This document shows, one piece after another, positions 56,074 to 63,945 of a stretch of 64,000 nucleotides of DNA. The position numbers were made by a program, and so were the translations under genes. The DNA lies in NCBI GenBank assembly GCA_964482225.1, contig CAYZWT010000016.1, positions 25,964 to 89,963 on the forward strand. The letters are read 5' to 3'. The DNA is from UBA1429 sp964482225. Its GTDB lineage: Bacteria > Chloroflexota > Anaerolineae > UBA1429. How positions within the stretch are numbered: position 1 is the stretch's first letter; the number at the start of each line of letters is the position of its first letter. The notes beneath the pieces are model-generated. The model was given only the letters and a program-made list of their open reading frames with translations, was not told the DNA's origin and ran no database searches.

Positions 56074-56104
56074 CACGTTCGAACGTGAGAACGTTGGAAC
56101 GTTG
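56074..56104. repeat. Palindromic elements upstream of the GH3 gene
   Basis: CACGTTCGAACGTG (56074-56087) is a perfect 14-bp palindrome and AACGTTGGAACGTT follows at about 56090-56103. Its 12-bp core equals that of the palindrome at 9334-9345. Position 130-155 bp upstream of the glucosidase start would suit a LacI-type operator (central CpG), but a dispersed repeat is equally possible. The 55955-56229 gap also holds a -10-like TACACT (56133-56138). Confidence 0.55.
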
Positions 56105-56229
56105 TGCGGTTTCGCGCCGCGCGGTTTTCTGCTACACTGGGGGCAGGAGAAACCCGTTGGGCGGAGAGCAACATCATCAAGCTCTTGATCCATACCCAAC
56201 CCCTCTCTTTTGCGTGAAAGGAGCGCGAC

Positions 56230-58617
56230 ATGGCCAGGTACTATCGCTACAACCGGTGGCCGAAAAAGATCCGCCGCCGGGCCAAGGAACTGCTCAAGCA
56301 GATGACGCTGGAGGAAAAGGTCGGCCAGATGGTGCAATCCATCCGCAGCGCCGACATTGACGAGCAGGTGCGCTCAGGGGCCGTGGGCTCGATCCTGAGC
56401 CTCACCGACCGCCACGAGGTGAACCGCCTGCAAAAGATCGCCGTCGAGGAGAGCCGCCTGGGCATCCCCCTGATCTTTGGGTTCGACGTGATCCACGGCC
56501 AGAACACGGTCTTTCCGATCCCGTTGGCCGAGGCCTGCACCTGGAACCCCGAGTTGCTGGAGGAGGCGGCCCGCATCGCCGCCGCCGAGGCCGCCGTCAC
56601 GGGGGTGGACTGGATCTTTGCGCCGATGGTGGATATCTGCCGCGACCCGCGCTGGGGCCGTGTGGCCGAGGGCGCGGGCGAGGACCCCTTCCTGGGGGCG
56701 TTCATGGCCGAGGCCCGGGTGCGCGGCTTTCAGGCCAAGGGGCTGCCGGGCGGCAAGCGCATCGTGGCCTGCCCCAAGCACTATGTGGCCTATGGCGCCG
56801 CCGAGGCGGGCAAGGACTATAACACCACGGACATGTCCGAGCGCACCCTGCGCGACGTGTTCCTGCCGCCCTTTTATGCCGCTTTTGCCGAGGGCGCCGG
56901 CACCACCATGTCGGCATTCAACGATCTCTGCGGCGTGCCCACCAGCGCCAACGCCTTTACCCTGCAAACCGTCCTGCGCGACGAGTGGGGCTGGGATGGC
57001 GTGGTGGTGAGCGACTATAACTCGGTGGGCGAGCTGGTGCCCCACGGCATCGCCGCCGACCTCAAAGAGGCCACGACCAAGGCCGTCAGCGCCGGCGTCG
57101 AGATGGACATGATGTCCCACGGCTATACCCGCTACCTGGCCGAGCTGGTGCGCGAAGGCGTGATCAAAGAAAAGGTGTTGGATCGAGCCGTGCGGCGCAT
57201 CCTGAGTCTCAAGCTGGCCCTAGGCCTGTTCGAGAACCCGTATACCGACGAGTCGCTGTACGAGCAGGTGGTGCTGCAAGAGTCTCACCGCGCCAAGGCG
57301 CTGGAGGTGGCGCAGCAATCCATGGTGTTGCTCAAGAACGAGGGCGAGCTGCTGCCACTGGCGCCCGAGAGCAAGGTAGCGGTGATCGGCCCCCTGGCCG
57401 ATGACCACTATTCGCCGCTGGGATGCTGGGCCTGGATGGGGCGCCCCAAGGATGTGGAATCGGTGCTGGACGGGCTGCGGGCCGTGTGGGCGGGGCAGAT
57501 CGAGTATGCCAAGGGCTGCGAGATCGTCGAGCCCCAGCCAGGGGCCCACGGCATTGACTGGCGTCGCGTGGACCTGCGGGGCGTCCAAGACCTGGACAGC
57601 CTGGACCTGGTGGCCAAGATCCGCGAGGCGATGGCATTCAGCCATTGGGACCTGGATCCGGCCTCGCTGGAACGGGTTGATCTGGGGGCGATCCTGAACC
57701 GGTTGGGTATGAGCGCCGAGGACCTCTCGGAAGAGGACGTGCGCCGCATCCGCGCGGCCCAGCCGGCGGCGCCCGACATGGAGGCCGCCGTGGCCGCCGC
57801 GCAAGGGGCGGATGTGGCCGTGGTGGTGCTGGGCGAGGCGGAAACGATGAGCGGCGAGGCCCACTCGCGGGCCTACCTGGACCTGCCGGGGCGCCAGCAA
57901 GAGCTGCTGGAGCGCGTCGCGGCCACGGGCACGCCGGTGGTGCTGGTGCTGCTCACGGGCCGTCCGCTAGCCATCACCTGGGCTGCCGAGCATGTGCCCG
58001 CCATCCTGCAAGCCTGGCATGGCGGCATCCGCACGGGGCGCGCCGTGGCCAACCTGCTGACGGGGGCGGCCAACCCCTCGGGCAAGCTGAGCATCAGCGT
58101 GCCGCGCACCGTGGGCCAGGTGCCGGTCTACTATGCCCACAAGAGCACAGGGCGGCCCGCCCAGGGCGCCGGCACCACCCAGTTCACCGACCCCTTCCGT
58201 TCCGTGTACATTGACGAGACCAACGATCCGCTCTACCCCTTTGGCTACGGGCTGAGCTACACGAGCTTTGCCTACAGCAACTTGCAGGTGCTCACCCCTG
58301 AAATTGACGAGGAGGACGACCTGATCGTCTCGGTGGAGGTGACCAACACCGGCGAGCGCGCCGGGGACGAGATCGTGCAGATGTATGTGCGCGACCTGGT
58401 GGGCAGCGTGACGCGCCCGGTCAAAGAGCTGAGGGGCTTCTCGCGGGTGTCGCTGGAGCCGGGGGAGACGGTGGAGCTTACGTTTGAGGTGTCGGCGGAG
58501 TCGTTCGGGTTCCACGGGCTGGATAACGAGTTCATCGTCGAGCCGGGCGAGTTTCACGTTTGGATCGGCCCCAACTCGGCCGAGGGCCTGCAAGGGAGTT
58601 TTCGCGTCGTCGCCTAG
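56230..58617 (+). CDS. Glycoside hydrolase family 3 beta-glucosidase-type enzyme
   Basis: A 795-residue enzyme without a signal peptide, so cytoplasmic. AAAGGAG lies six bases before the ATG. The GH3 N-terminal barrel has FGFDVIHGQNTVFPIPLAEA, RDPRWGRVAEGAGEDPFLG, KHYVAYGA and the nucleophile strand VVVSDYNSV (D262). The alpha/beta sandwich (about 370-620) holds the acid/base region near SGEAHSRAYLDLPG, and a fibronectin-III-like domain (about 700-790) follows with VTNTGERAGDEIVQMYV. Length and order match BglX-like beta-glucosidases and beta-xylosidases. An insertion of about 90 residues (VWAGQIEYAKGCEI to PDMEAAV) is longer than in the minimal family. Substrate likely a short beta-oligosaccharide imported by an ABC system. 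Confidence 0.92.
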   Translation: MARYYRYNRWPKKIRRRAKELLKQMTLEEKVGQMVQSIRSADIDEQVRSGAVGSILSLTDRHEVNRLQKIAVEESRLGIPLIFGFDVIHGQNTVFPIPLAEACTWNPELLEEAARIAAAEAAVTGVDWIFAPMVDICRDPRWGRVAEGAGEDPFLGAFMAEARVRGFQAKGLPGGKRIVACPKHYVAYGAAEAGKDYNTTDMSERTLRDVFLPPFYAAFAEGAGTTMSAFNDLCGVPTSANAFTLQTVLRDEWGWDGVVVSDYNSVGELVPHGIAADLKEATTKAVSAGVEMDMMSHGYTRYLAELVREGVIKEKVLDRAVRRILSLKLALGLFENPYTDESLYEQVVLQESHRAKALEVAQQSMVLLKNEGELLPLAPESKVAVIGPLADDHYSPLGCWAWMGRPKDVESVLDGLRAVWAGQIEYAKGCEIVEPQPGAHGIDWRRVDLRGVQDLDSLDLVAKIREAMAFSHWDLDPASLERVDLGAILNRLGMSAEDLSEEDVRRIRAAQPAAPDMEAAVAAAQGADVAVVVLGEAETMSGEAHSRAYLDLPGRQQELLERVAATGTPVVLVLLTGRPLAITWAAEHVPAILQAWHGGIRTGRAVANLLTGAANPSGKLSISVPRTVGQVPVYYAHKSTGRPAQGAGTTQFTDPFRSVYIDETNDPLYPFGYGLSYTSFAYSNLQVLTPEIDEEDDLIVSVEVTNTGERAGDEIVQMYVRDLVGSVTRPVKELRGFSRVSLEPGETVELTFEVSAESFGFHGLDNEFIVEPGEFHVWIGPNSAEGLQGSFRVVA

Positions 58618-58679
58618 GCGGCGCATGAGGAACGCTGCAAGGGCGCCCAGCAATGGGCGCCCTTTGCGTTGCAGGAGGG

Positions 58680-58893
58680 GCGAGACACGCGCGCCAAGCG
58701 GGCGGGGCGGGGGCGCGGTTGGGGCGCGAGGCGCGGTAGGGGCGCGGCATGCCTCGCCCCAACAGGGCGACAACTCGAGCGCGTGCTGCCACGATGGCGA
58801 CAGATGGGGCGGCCAGGATGGCCGGTCGCGGACGAGACGTCCGCGCTCCTTGGAGGCGACGCGGCGCAGTGGCGGGCGAGACGCCCGCCCTCC
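58680..58893. repeat. Intergenic palindromic repeat cluster R1
   Basis: The 346-base gap 58618-58963 holds GC-rich repeats: a GGGGCGcGGCATGCCtCGCCCC-like palindrome (about 58739-58760) and two copies of a hairpin with AGA loop, arms GCGGACG/CGTCCGC (58827-58849 unit) and GGCGGGCG/CGCCCGCC (58871-58893 unit), both followed by CTCC. Related copies lie at 61424, about 61529 and 63868. The glucosidase terminator may be the GGGCGCC...GGGCGCC region near 58639-58662. Confidence 0.75.
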
Positions 58894-58916
58894 GTTCAAA
58901 GGCGCGCCTGTACTCG

Positions 58917-58945
58917 TTGACGGGCGCAGGGCAAGGGCCTAGAAT
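58917..58945 (+). promoter_or_regulatory. Promoter of the endonuclease IV gene
   Basis: TTGACG (58917-58922), 17 bp, TAGAAT (58940-58945), 18 bp before the start codon with GGAGGAGAGG in between. Confidence 0.65.
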
Positions 58946-58963
58946 GCCTTTGGGAGGAGAGGA

Positions 58964-59830
58964 ATGCCAACACCGCGCCTGGGCGCGCACATGTCCATCG
59001 CCGGAGAGCCCGCCAACGCCCTGCGGCTGGGCCACAGCATCGGCTGTGAAACGATCCAGATCTTTACCCGCTCGCCGAACCGCTGGCAGGCGCCGCCGCT
59101 GACCGACGAGCAGGCGGCGGCCTTTCGGCAGGCCCAGGAGGAGACGGGCATACACCCCGTGGTGGCCCACAGCGCCTACCTGATCAACCTGGCGACGCCG
59201 GACGAGGCGCTGTGGCGGCGCTCCATCGGGGCGGCAGTAGAAGAGCTGGCCCGCTGCGCCGGGCTGGGCGTGGGCGACTATGTGCTGCATCCGGGGGCGC
59301 ACACCGGCGCGGGCGAGCTGCCGGGGCTGCGGCGCATCGCCGAGGGCCTGGTGGCGCTGCTGGAGGCCACGGCAGAGGGCGGCGTGCGCATCCTGCTCGA
59401 GACCACCTCGGGGGCGGGGACGCACCTGGGCTACCGGCTGGAGCACCTCGCCTGGCTGATCGAGCACGCCGGGGCGGGCGAGCGCCTGGGGGTCTGCCTG
59501 GATACGGCGCACCTCTACGGCGCAGGCTATACCCTACACGACCGGCGCAGCTATCGTTCCTTTTGGGCCGAGTTCGAGGCGCTGATCGGGATCGAGCGGC
59601 TTGGGGCGATCCACCTGAACGATTCGGCGAAGGAGCGGGGCAGCCGGGGCGACCGGCACGCCCAGATCGGCGAGGGGCTGATGGGCGTGGCCCCCTTTGC
59701 CATGCTGGTGAACGACGCGCGCCTGGCCCATGCGCCCATGATCCTGGAGACGCCCAAGGGCCCCGACCTGCGAGAGGACGTGCGCAACCTGGCGCTGCTG
59801 CGCAGCCTGATCCGGCAGGATGGGGCGTAG
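58964..59830 (+). CDS. nfo: Endonuclease IV (AP endonuclease)
   Basis: A 288-residue TIM-barrel endonuclease. Characteristic blocks are GAHMSIAGEPANAL near the N-terminus, IQIFTRSPNRW, VVAHSAYLINLA (metal His), YVLHPGAHTGAG (metal His), ILLETTSG (metal Glu), GVCLDTAHLYGAGY (metal Asp and His), IHLNDSAKERGSRGDRHAQIGEG (metal residues) and MILETPKG. All nine zinc ligands of the Nfo family appear in place. It cleaves 5' of abasic sites and some oxidised bases in base-excision repair. AGGAGAGG precedes the ATG. It is transcribed from its own promoter. Confidence 0.95.
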   Translation: MPTPRLGAHMSIAGEPANALRLGHSIGCETIQIFTRSPNRWQAPPLTDEQAAAFRQAQEETGIHPVVAHSAYLINLATPDEALWRRSIGAAVEELARCAGLGVGDYVLHPGAHTGAGELPGLRRIAEGLVALLEATAEGGVRILLETTSGAGTHLGYRLEHLAWLIEHAGAGERLGVCLDTAHLYGAGYTLHDRRSYRSFWAEFEALIGIERLGAIHLNDSAKERGSRGDRHAQIGEGLMGVAPFAMLVNDARLAHAPMILETPKGPDLREDVRNLALLRSLIRQDGA

Positions 59831-59906
59831 GGGCAGATGGTTCTCGCGCAGAAAACGCCAAGAACGCCAAGGCTCTGGATGAGTTCTTTTCGACAGACCA
59901 GGAGCA

Positions 59907-60260
59907 ATGGAGGTAGACGTGCAGGCTTTTTCGTATAACGACGTACCGGCAGAGGCCGCCGAGGGGATGGAGGGGGCCCGCATCCGCTGGGCCATCGGCA
60001 AGAACGTAGGGGCGCCCAACTTTGTGACGCGGATCATCGAGCTGGATCCCGGCGCGGCCACGGGCTATCACACCCACCCCTGGGAGCACGAGGTGGTGGT
60101 GTTGGAAGGCACGGGCGCGGTGCGCGACGCCAACGGGCGCGCGGCGCTGGCGCCGGGGACGTGCGTTTATGTCGAGCCAGGCGAGGAGCACCAGTTCCTC
60201 AACACCGGCGACACGATGCTGCGGTTTGTGTGCGTGATCCCCTACCCGCCCGCGAGCTAG
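59907..60260 (+). CDS. Cupin-2 domain protein
   Basis: A 117-residue single cupin. Motif 1 is GYHTHPWEHEVVVLEGTG with three metal-type residues (H, H, E then H) and motif 2 is PGEEHQFLNTG. The start is ambiguous: ATG 59907 is two bases past AGGAG, while GTG 59919 lies at a better spacing from GGAGGTAGAC; the protein would lose only four residues. It probably binds Fe or Mn as a small isomerase, dioxygenase or sensor. The 50 bases upstream include GCCAAGAACGCCAAGG (59861-59876), a sequence type often dispersed in genomes. Confidence 0.8.
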   Translation: MEVDVQAFSYNDVPAEAAEGMEGARIRWAIGKNVGAPNFVTRIIELDPGAATGYHTHPWEHEVVVLEGTGAVRDANGRAALAPGTCVYVEPGEEHQFLNTGDTMLRFVCVIPYPPAS

Positions 60261-60304
60261 GGCAAGAGTGCGGCGGCGCGCGGTAGCGCCGCAAGGAGGC
60301 TGCG

Positions 60305-61333
60305 ATGAAGCAAGCCATGCTGTGGCAAGCCCAAGAGGGCAGACTGGTGCGCTGCCAGCTCTGCGCCCACCGTTGCCGCATTGCCGAGGGGCAGCGCGGC
60401 ATCTGTGGCGTGCGCGAGAACCGGGGTGGCGCGCTCGTTTCCCTGGTGTACGGGCGGCTGGTGGCCCAGGCGGTGGACCCCATCGAAAAAAAGCCCCTGT
60501 TCCACTTTTACCCCGGCAGCCGCGCCTATTCCATCGCCACCATGGGCTGCAATTTCCGCTGCACCTTTTGCCAGAACGCCGACATCTCTCAGGGGCTGGG
60601 CGAGGGGCTGGGCCTGCTGGGGCGGGATACCGCGCCGGAGGCGGTGGTGGCCGCCGCCCAAGGGGCGAGCTGCCGCAGCATCGCCTATACCTACACCGAG
60701 CCGACCATCTTTTTCGAGTACAGCTATGACGTGGGGCGGCTGGCCCACGAGCAGGGGCTCGCCAACATCTATGTCACCAACGGGTACATGAGCCGCGAGA
60801 TGCTGGACCTGGCGGCGCCCCCCGACGAGCCACCGCTGATTGATGCGGCCAATGTGGATCTCAAGGCGTTCACCGATGCCTTTTATCGGGAGCAGTGCGG
60901 CGCCCGCTTGCAGCCGGTGTTGGAGAGTCTCAAGACCCTCAAGGCGCGGGGGGTGTGGCTGGAGGTCACCACCCTGGTGATCCCCGGGCTGAACGATTCC
61001 GACGCGGAGCTGGGCGAGATCGCTCGCTTTCTGGCGCAAGAGTTGGGGGCGGATACCCCGTGGCATGTGAGCCGCTTTCATCCCACCTACCGGCTGACGG
61101 ACCGGCCCCCGACGCCGGTGAGCGCGGTGCTGCGGGCGCGGGATATCGGGCTGGAGGCGGGCTTGCGCTATGTGTACACGGGCAACGTGCCCGGCGCGGG
61201 CGGCGAGGACACCCTGTGCCCGGCCTGCGGCGAGACGGTGATCACGCGCACGGGCTTTGCCGTGCGGCGCAGCCAGGCGTCGGGCGGCGAGTGCGCGATC
61301 TGCGGGGTGGCCATCGCGGGGGTGGGGCTGTAG
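60305..61333 (+). CDS. amrS: AmmeMemoRadiSam-system radical SAM enzyme (AmrS-like)
   Basis: A 342-residue radical SAM protein; AAGGAGG precedes the ATG. The cluster motif is MGCNFRCTFCQN (C82, C86, C89), with an N-terminal CQLCAHRCRI tetrad (Cys-x2-Cys-x3-Cys, residues about 19-26, with a later C38) and a C-terminal CPAC...CAIC pair, all typical of AmrS/PflA-like proteins. ATMGCNFRCTFCQ and TYTEPTIFFEY also match. In many genomes it is fused with or beside AMMECR1 and MEMO1 genes; neither is in the window. The reaction is unknown to me. It follows the cupin gene by 44 bp and may share its transcript. Confidence 0.85.
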   Translation: MKQAMLWQAQEGRLVRCQLCAHRCRIAEGQRGICGVRENRGGALVSLVYGRLVAQAVDPIEKKPLFHFYPGSRAYSIATMGCNFRCTFCQNADISQGLGEGLGLLGRDTAPEAVVAAAQGASCRSIAYTYTEPTIFFEYSYDVGRLAHEQGLANIYVTNGYMSREMLDLAAPPDEPPLIDAANVDLKAFTDAFYREQCGARLQPVLESLKTLKARGVWLEVTTLVIPGLNDSDAELGEIARFLAQELGADTPWHVSRFHPTYRLTDRPPTPVSAVLRARDIGLEAGLRYVYTGNVPGAGGEDTLCPACGETVITRTGFAVRRSQASGGECAICGVAIAGVGL

Positions 61334-61357
61334 CGCCGCACCTCATGCAGATACGGG

Positions 61358-61556
61358 CGGGTAGGGGCACGGGGGTAGGGGCGCGGGACGGTGGTTGCGC
61401 CACCGTTGGCCTCGCCCCTACAAGGCGGGCGAGACGCCCGCCCTCCTAGCAGAGGCGGGGGGGGCGGGGGGGGGATGCGAGCGAGGGCTGCCACGGGGGG
61501 CAGCCCCTGCAGGGCGGGGGGGGGGGCGATGCGGGCGAGAGTCCGCGCTCCGGCGG
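61358..61556. repeat. Intergenic palindromic repeat cluster R2
   Basis: The 580-base gap 61334-61913 begins with GC-rich repeats: a GTAGGGGC-type inverted repeat with a CGCCCCTAC partner (about 61371-61420, containing ACGGTGGTTGCGCCACCGT), the AGA-loop hairpin GGCGGGCG/CGCCCGCC (61424-61446), GGGCTGCCACGGGGGGCAGC (61487-61506) and a decayed AGA-loop copy near 61529-61549. The rest of the gap is the regulated leader of the ABC exporter. Confidence 0.75.
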
Positions 61557-61580
61557 ATGCGGGAAAAGAGCGCGGTTGTT

Positions 61581-61609
61581 TTGACAACTATGAGCGGTTC
61601 TGCTATGCT
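61581..61609 (+). promoter_or_regulatory. Strong promoter of the second ABC exporter leader
   Basis: TTGACA (61581-61586), 17 bp, TATGCT (61604-61609). Transcription should begin near 61616 and produce about 300 nt before the exporter start. Confidence 0.7.
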
Positions 61610-61649
61610 GGCGCTGTTGTTGGCAGAGAGCATGAAAGGAGGCGCAGCA

Positions 61650-61718
61650 GTGAAGGCCATGCACCATAGCTCTGTTTGCGCTTGTCTTTTCTGCATGCAC
61701 CTGCCCATCACGCAATAG
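61650..61718 (+). CDS. Leader peptide of the second ABC exporter (22 aa)
   Basis: GTG 61650 follows AGGAGG (61638-61643) by six bases; 22 codons end in TAG at 61716-61718, 19 bp before terminator 1. The peptide begins MKAMHHSS and continues VCACLFCMHLPITQ, unusual in its three Cys, three His and three Met. An in-frame ATG at 61632 would give a six-residue longer peptide with a poorer ribosome site. Codons 15-18 contain GCATGCACC (61693-61701), exactly complementary to GGTGCATGC in the 5' arm and loop of terminator 1. A ribosome stopped early in the ORF would leave that sequence free; one at the stop would mask it. The role is inferred to be regulatory. Confidence 0.7.
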   Translation: MKAMHHSSVCACLFCMHLPITQ

Positions 61719-61737
61719 GAACGTTCTTTCCGTGTGG

Positions 61738-61765
61738 CCGTGGGTGCATGCGCCCACGGTTTTTT
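61738..61765 (+). terminator. Attenuator terminator 1 of the second exporter leader
   Basis: Stem of 9-10 bp, CCGTGGGTGC with GCGCCCACGG (61738-61759), very small loop, then TTTTTT and TGTTTG. Its 3' arm CGCCCACGG (61751-61759) is the exact complement of CCGTGGGCG in terminator 2. Confidence 0.85.
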
Positions 61766-61819
61766 GTTTGCCGGGGAGAGGGCACCGGCCCTATCCCGGG
61801 AGACGCACCCGCCAGCCAG

Positions 61820-61853
61820 GGGCCGTGGGCGAAAAAGCCTGCGGCCCTTTTTT
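61820..61853 (+). terminator. Attenuator terminator 2 of the second exporter leader
   Basis: 11-bp stem (61820-61830 with 61837-61847, two G-U pairs), GAAAAA loop and TTTTTT tail (61848-61853), 60 bp before the exporter start codon. Its 5' arm can instead pair with the 3' arm of terminator 1 over nine perfect base pairs. Confidence 0.85.
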
Positions 61854-61913
61854 GCGCCCGTGGGCAGCCGGAACCAACCTATTATGCCTGCGCTCTCGCC
61901 GGAGAAAGCCTAG

Positions 61914-63641
61914 ATGACATCCAAGACGAACAAGTTCGTATCCTACTATCGGCCTTATCTGTGGGCCTATATCTCTGTGTTGGTGGCCGCCGGACTGGCC
62001 GCCGGGGTCTCGCTGCTGTTCCCGCTCCTGATCCGCTACATCACCAAGAACGTGTTGGAGGGCAACCTAGCCGAGGCGCTGCCCCTGATCGGGCGCACCG
62101 CCGGGTTGATGCTGCTGTTGGCCGTGGTCGAGGCGGTCTTCAAGTCGCATTGGGACTATCGAGGCCATGCCATCGGCGCCATGATGGAGCGGGACATGCG
62201 CCAAGAGCTGTTCGCCCACATGCAGCGGCTCTCGCATCGCTTTTTCGATGGGCAAAGGACCGGCCAGCTCATGTCGCGCATCACCTACGATCTGCTGATG
62301 CTGGCAGAGCTGTTCCACCACGGGCCGGAGGACATTGTCATCTATACGGTGCGGTTCATCGGGGCGCTGGTCATCCTCCTGCAGGTGGATGTGGGCCTCA
62401 CCCTGGCGGTGTTTGCGCTCTTGCCGCCCATGGCGCTCTTTACCCTCTTTTTCACGAGCCGGATGCGGGCCGCCATGGGGCGCAGCTTCTCACGGATCGC
62501 CGATGTCAACGCCCAGGTGGAGGACAGCATCTCGGGCATCCGCACCGTCAAGTCGTTCGCCAACGAGGGGCTGGAGACCCAGCGCTTTTGCGTGGAGAAC
62601 GACCGCTTTTTGGAGAGCCGCAAGGAGATCTATCGGGTCGAGGCCATCACCTATGAGGGCGGCGAGCTGTTCATCCGCCTGATCACCATCACGGCGGCGG
62701 TGGTGGGCGGCATCAGCATCGTGGGGGCTCGGCTGGACCTGCCCGACCTGATCCTGTACCTGCTGTACATCGCCTATCTGGTGGAGCCGGTGCAAAAGCT
62801 GATCCACATCACGGGCCAGTGGCAGGAGGGGTTGGCCGGGTTCGACCGCTTTATGGAGATTCTGGATCTAGAGCCGGATATTGACGACGCCCCCGACGCG
62901 GTGGAACTGGAGCAAGTGCGGGGGCGGGTGCAGTTCGAGCGCGTCAGTTTTTGCTATGGCGAGGGCCAGGAGCCGGTGCTGCGCGACGTCTCCCTTGACG
63001 TGCCAGCGGGCGAATATGTGGCGCTGGTGGGCGCCTCGGGGGTGGGCAAAACCACCCTCTGCTCGCTGCTCCCCCGGTTCTATGATGTGAGCGAGGGCCA
63101 GATCCTGTTGGATGGCGTGGATATCCGCCAAGTGGGCCTGGAGTCGCTGCGCCGCAATATCGGCGTGGTGCAGCAAGAGGTGTACATGTTCGCAGGCACG
63201 GTGCTGGAGAACATCCGTTATGGCAAGCCGGAGGCCACCGATGATGAGGTGGTGGCGGCGGCCATCAAGGCCAACGCCCACGATTTCATCATGCGGCTGC
63301 CCGAGAGGTACGATACCGATATCGGGCAGCGCGGCGTGCGCCTCTCTTCCGGGCAAAAGCAGCGGCTCAGCATCGCGCGGGTGTTCCTCAAGGATCCGCC
63401 CGTCCTGATCTTTGACGAGGCCACCAGTGCGCTGGACTACGAGAGCGAAAAGGTGATCCAGGGCTCGCTGGAGAGCATTGCCAAGGGGCGGACCACGTTC
63501 GTGATCGCCCACCGGCTGAGTACCATCCGCAACGCGCAACGGATCGTGGTGATGGCCGAGGGCGGCATCGCGGAGCAGGGCACCCATGAGGAGTTGCTGG
63601 CGACGAACGGGTCGTATGCGTATTTGTACAGTATGCGGTGA
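61914..63641 (+). CDS. ABC exporter, homodimeric MsbA/BmrA type
   Basis: A 575-residue half-transporter; GGAGAAAG lies five bases before the ATG. Six TM helices occupy about 20-310. The NBD has Walker A GASGVGKTT near residue 371, Q-loop VVQQEVYMF, signature LSSGQ, Walker B VLIFDEATS with the catalytic Glu, and H-loop FVIAHRLS. Both ATP-site halves are intact, so it can work as a homodimer, in contrast to the unequal pair at 9367-12947. Substrate unknown; drug or lipid export is typical. Expression is probably set by anti-termination in its 300-nt leader. Confidence 0.92.
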   Translation: MTSKTNKFVSYYRPYLWAYISVLVAAGLAAGVSLLFPLLIRYITKNVLEGNLAEALPLIGRTAGLMLLLAVVEAVFKSHWDYRGHAIGAMMERDMRQELFAHMQRLSHRFFDGQRTGQLMSRITYDLLMLAELFHHGPEDIVIYTVRFIGALVILLQVDVGLTLAVFALLPPMALFTLFFTSRMRAAMGRSFSRIADVNAQVEDSISGIRTVKSFANEGLETQRFCVENDRFLESRKEIYRVEAITYEGGELFIRLITITAAVVGGISIVGARLDLPDLILYLLYIAYLVEPVQKLIHITGQWQEGLAGFDRFMEILDLEPDIDDAPDAVELEQVRGRVQFERVSFCYGEGQEPVLRDVSLDVPAGEYVALVGASGVGKTTLCSLLPRFYDVSEGQILLDGVDIRQVGLESLRRNIGVVQQEVYMFAGTVLENIRYGKPEATDDEVVAAAIKANAHDFIMRLPERYDTDIGQRGVRLSSGQKQRLSIARVFLKDPPVLIFDEATSALDYESEKVIQGSLESIAKGRTTFVIAHRLSTIRNAQRIVVMAEGGIAEQGTHEELLATNGSYAYLYSMR

Positions 63642-63652
63642 GAAGGGGGCGC

Positions 63653-63707
63653 GGGGCGAGGCGGGCGATTGGCAAAGGTGTTGTTGATTACGGTCTTCTG
63701 GCCCTCA
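63653..63707. repeat. 55-bp direct repeat, copy 1
   Basis: Exact copy of 63946-64000, spaced 293 bp. It ends in GCCCTCA, the first bases of the element at 63701-63820; the second copy runs into the window edge, so that element may be repeated further downstream. Confidence 0.9.
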
Positions 63708-63820
63708 CCCCCACGATCGTAACGCGTAACGAGCGCGTCCGCGCCCCCTCTCCCACAAAGTTGTGGGAGAGGGGGAAGGCGGAACTCGCCTCGGAGGCGA
63801 GCTTCGCCGGGGGTGAGGGC
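63701..63820. repeat. 120-bp MITE-like palindromic element
   Basis: Bounded by perfect 12-bp inverted repeats GCCCTCACCCCC and GGGGGTGAGGGC. Inside are a 15-bp perfect hairpin (63744-63758 with 63761-63775, two-base loop) and a CTCGCCTC/AGGCGAG hairpin near 63786-63801. No ORF is evident. It follows the second ABC exporter and may also terminate it. Confidence 0.75.
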
Positions 63821-63867
63821 GTTCGCGGCTCTGGCTGCTGGCGCTGCATTTGGCGCGGGCAGGCTAT

Positions 63868-63890
63868 GGCGGGCGAGACGCCCGCCCTCC
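63868..63890. repeat. AGA-loop palindromic repeat, fifth copy
   Basis: Identical to the 23-base units at 58871-58893 and 61424-61446 (arms GGCGGGCG/CGCCCGCC, loop AGA, tail CTCC). It is followed by GGGCTGCCACGGGGGGCAGC (about 63911-63930), as in cluster R2. Confidence 0.85.
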
Positions 63891-63945
63891 ATGCAGATGC
63901 GGGGGGGCGGGGGCTGCCACGGGGGGCAGCCCCTACAGGGGCGGG

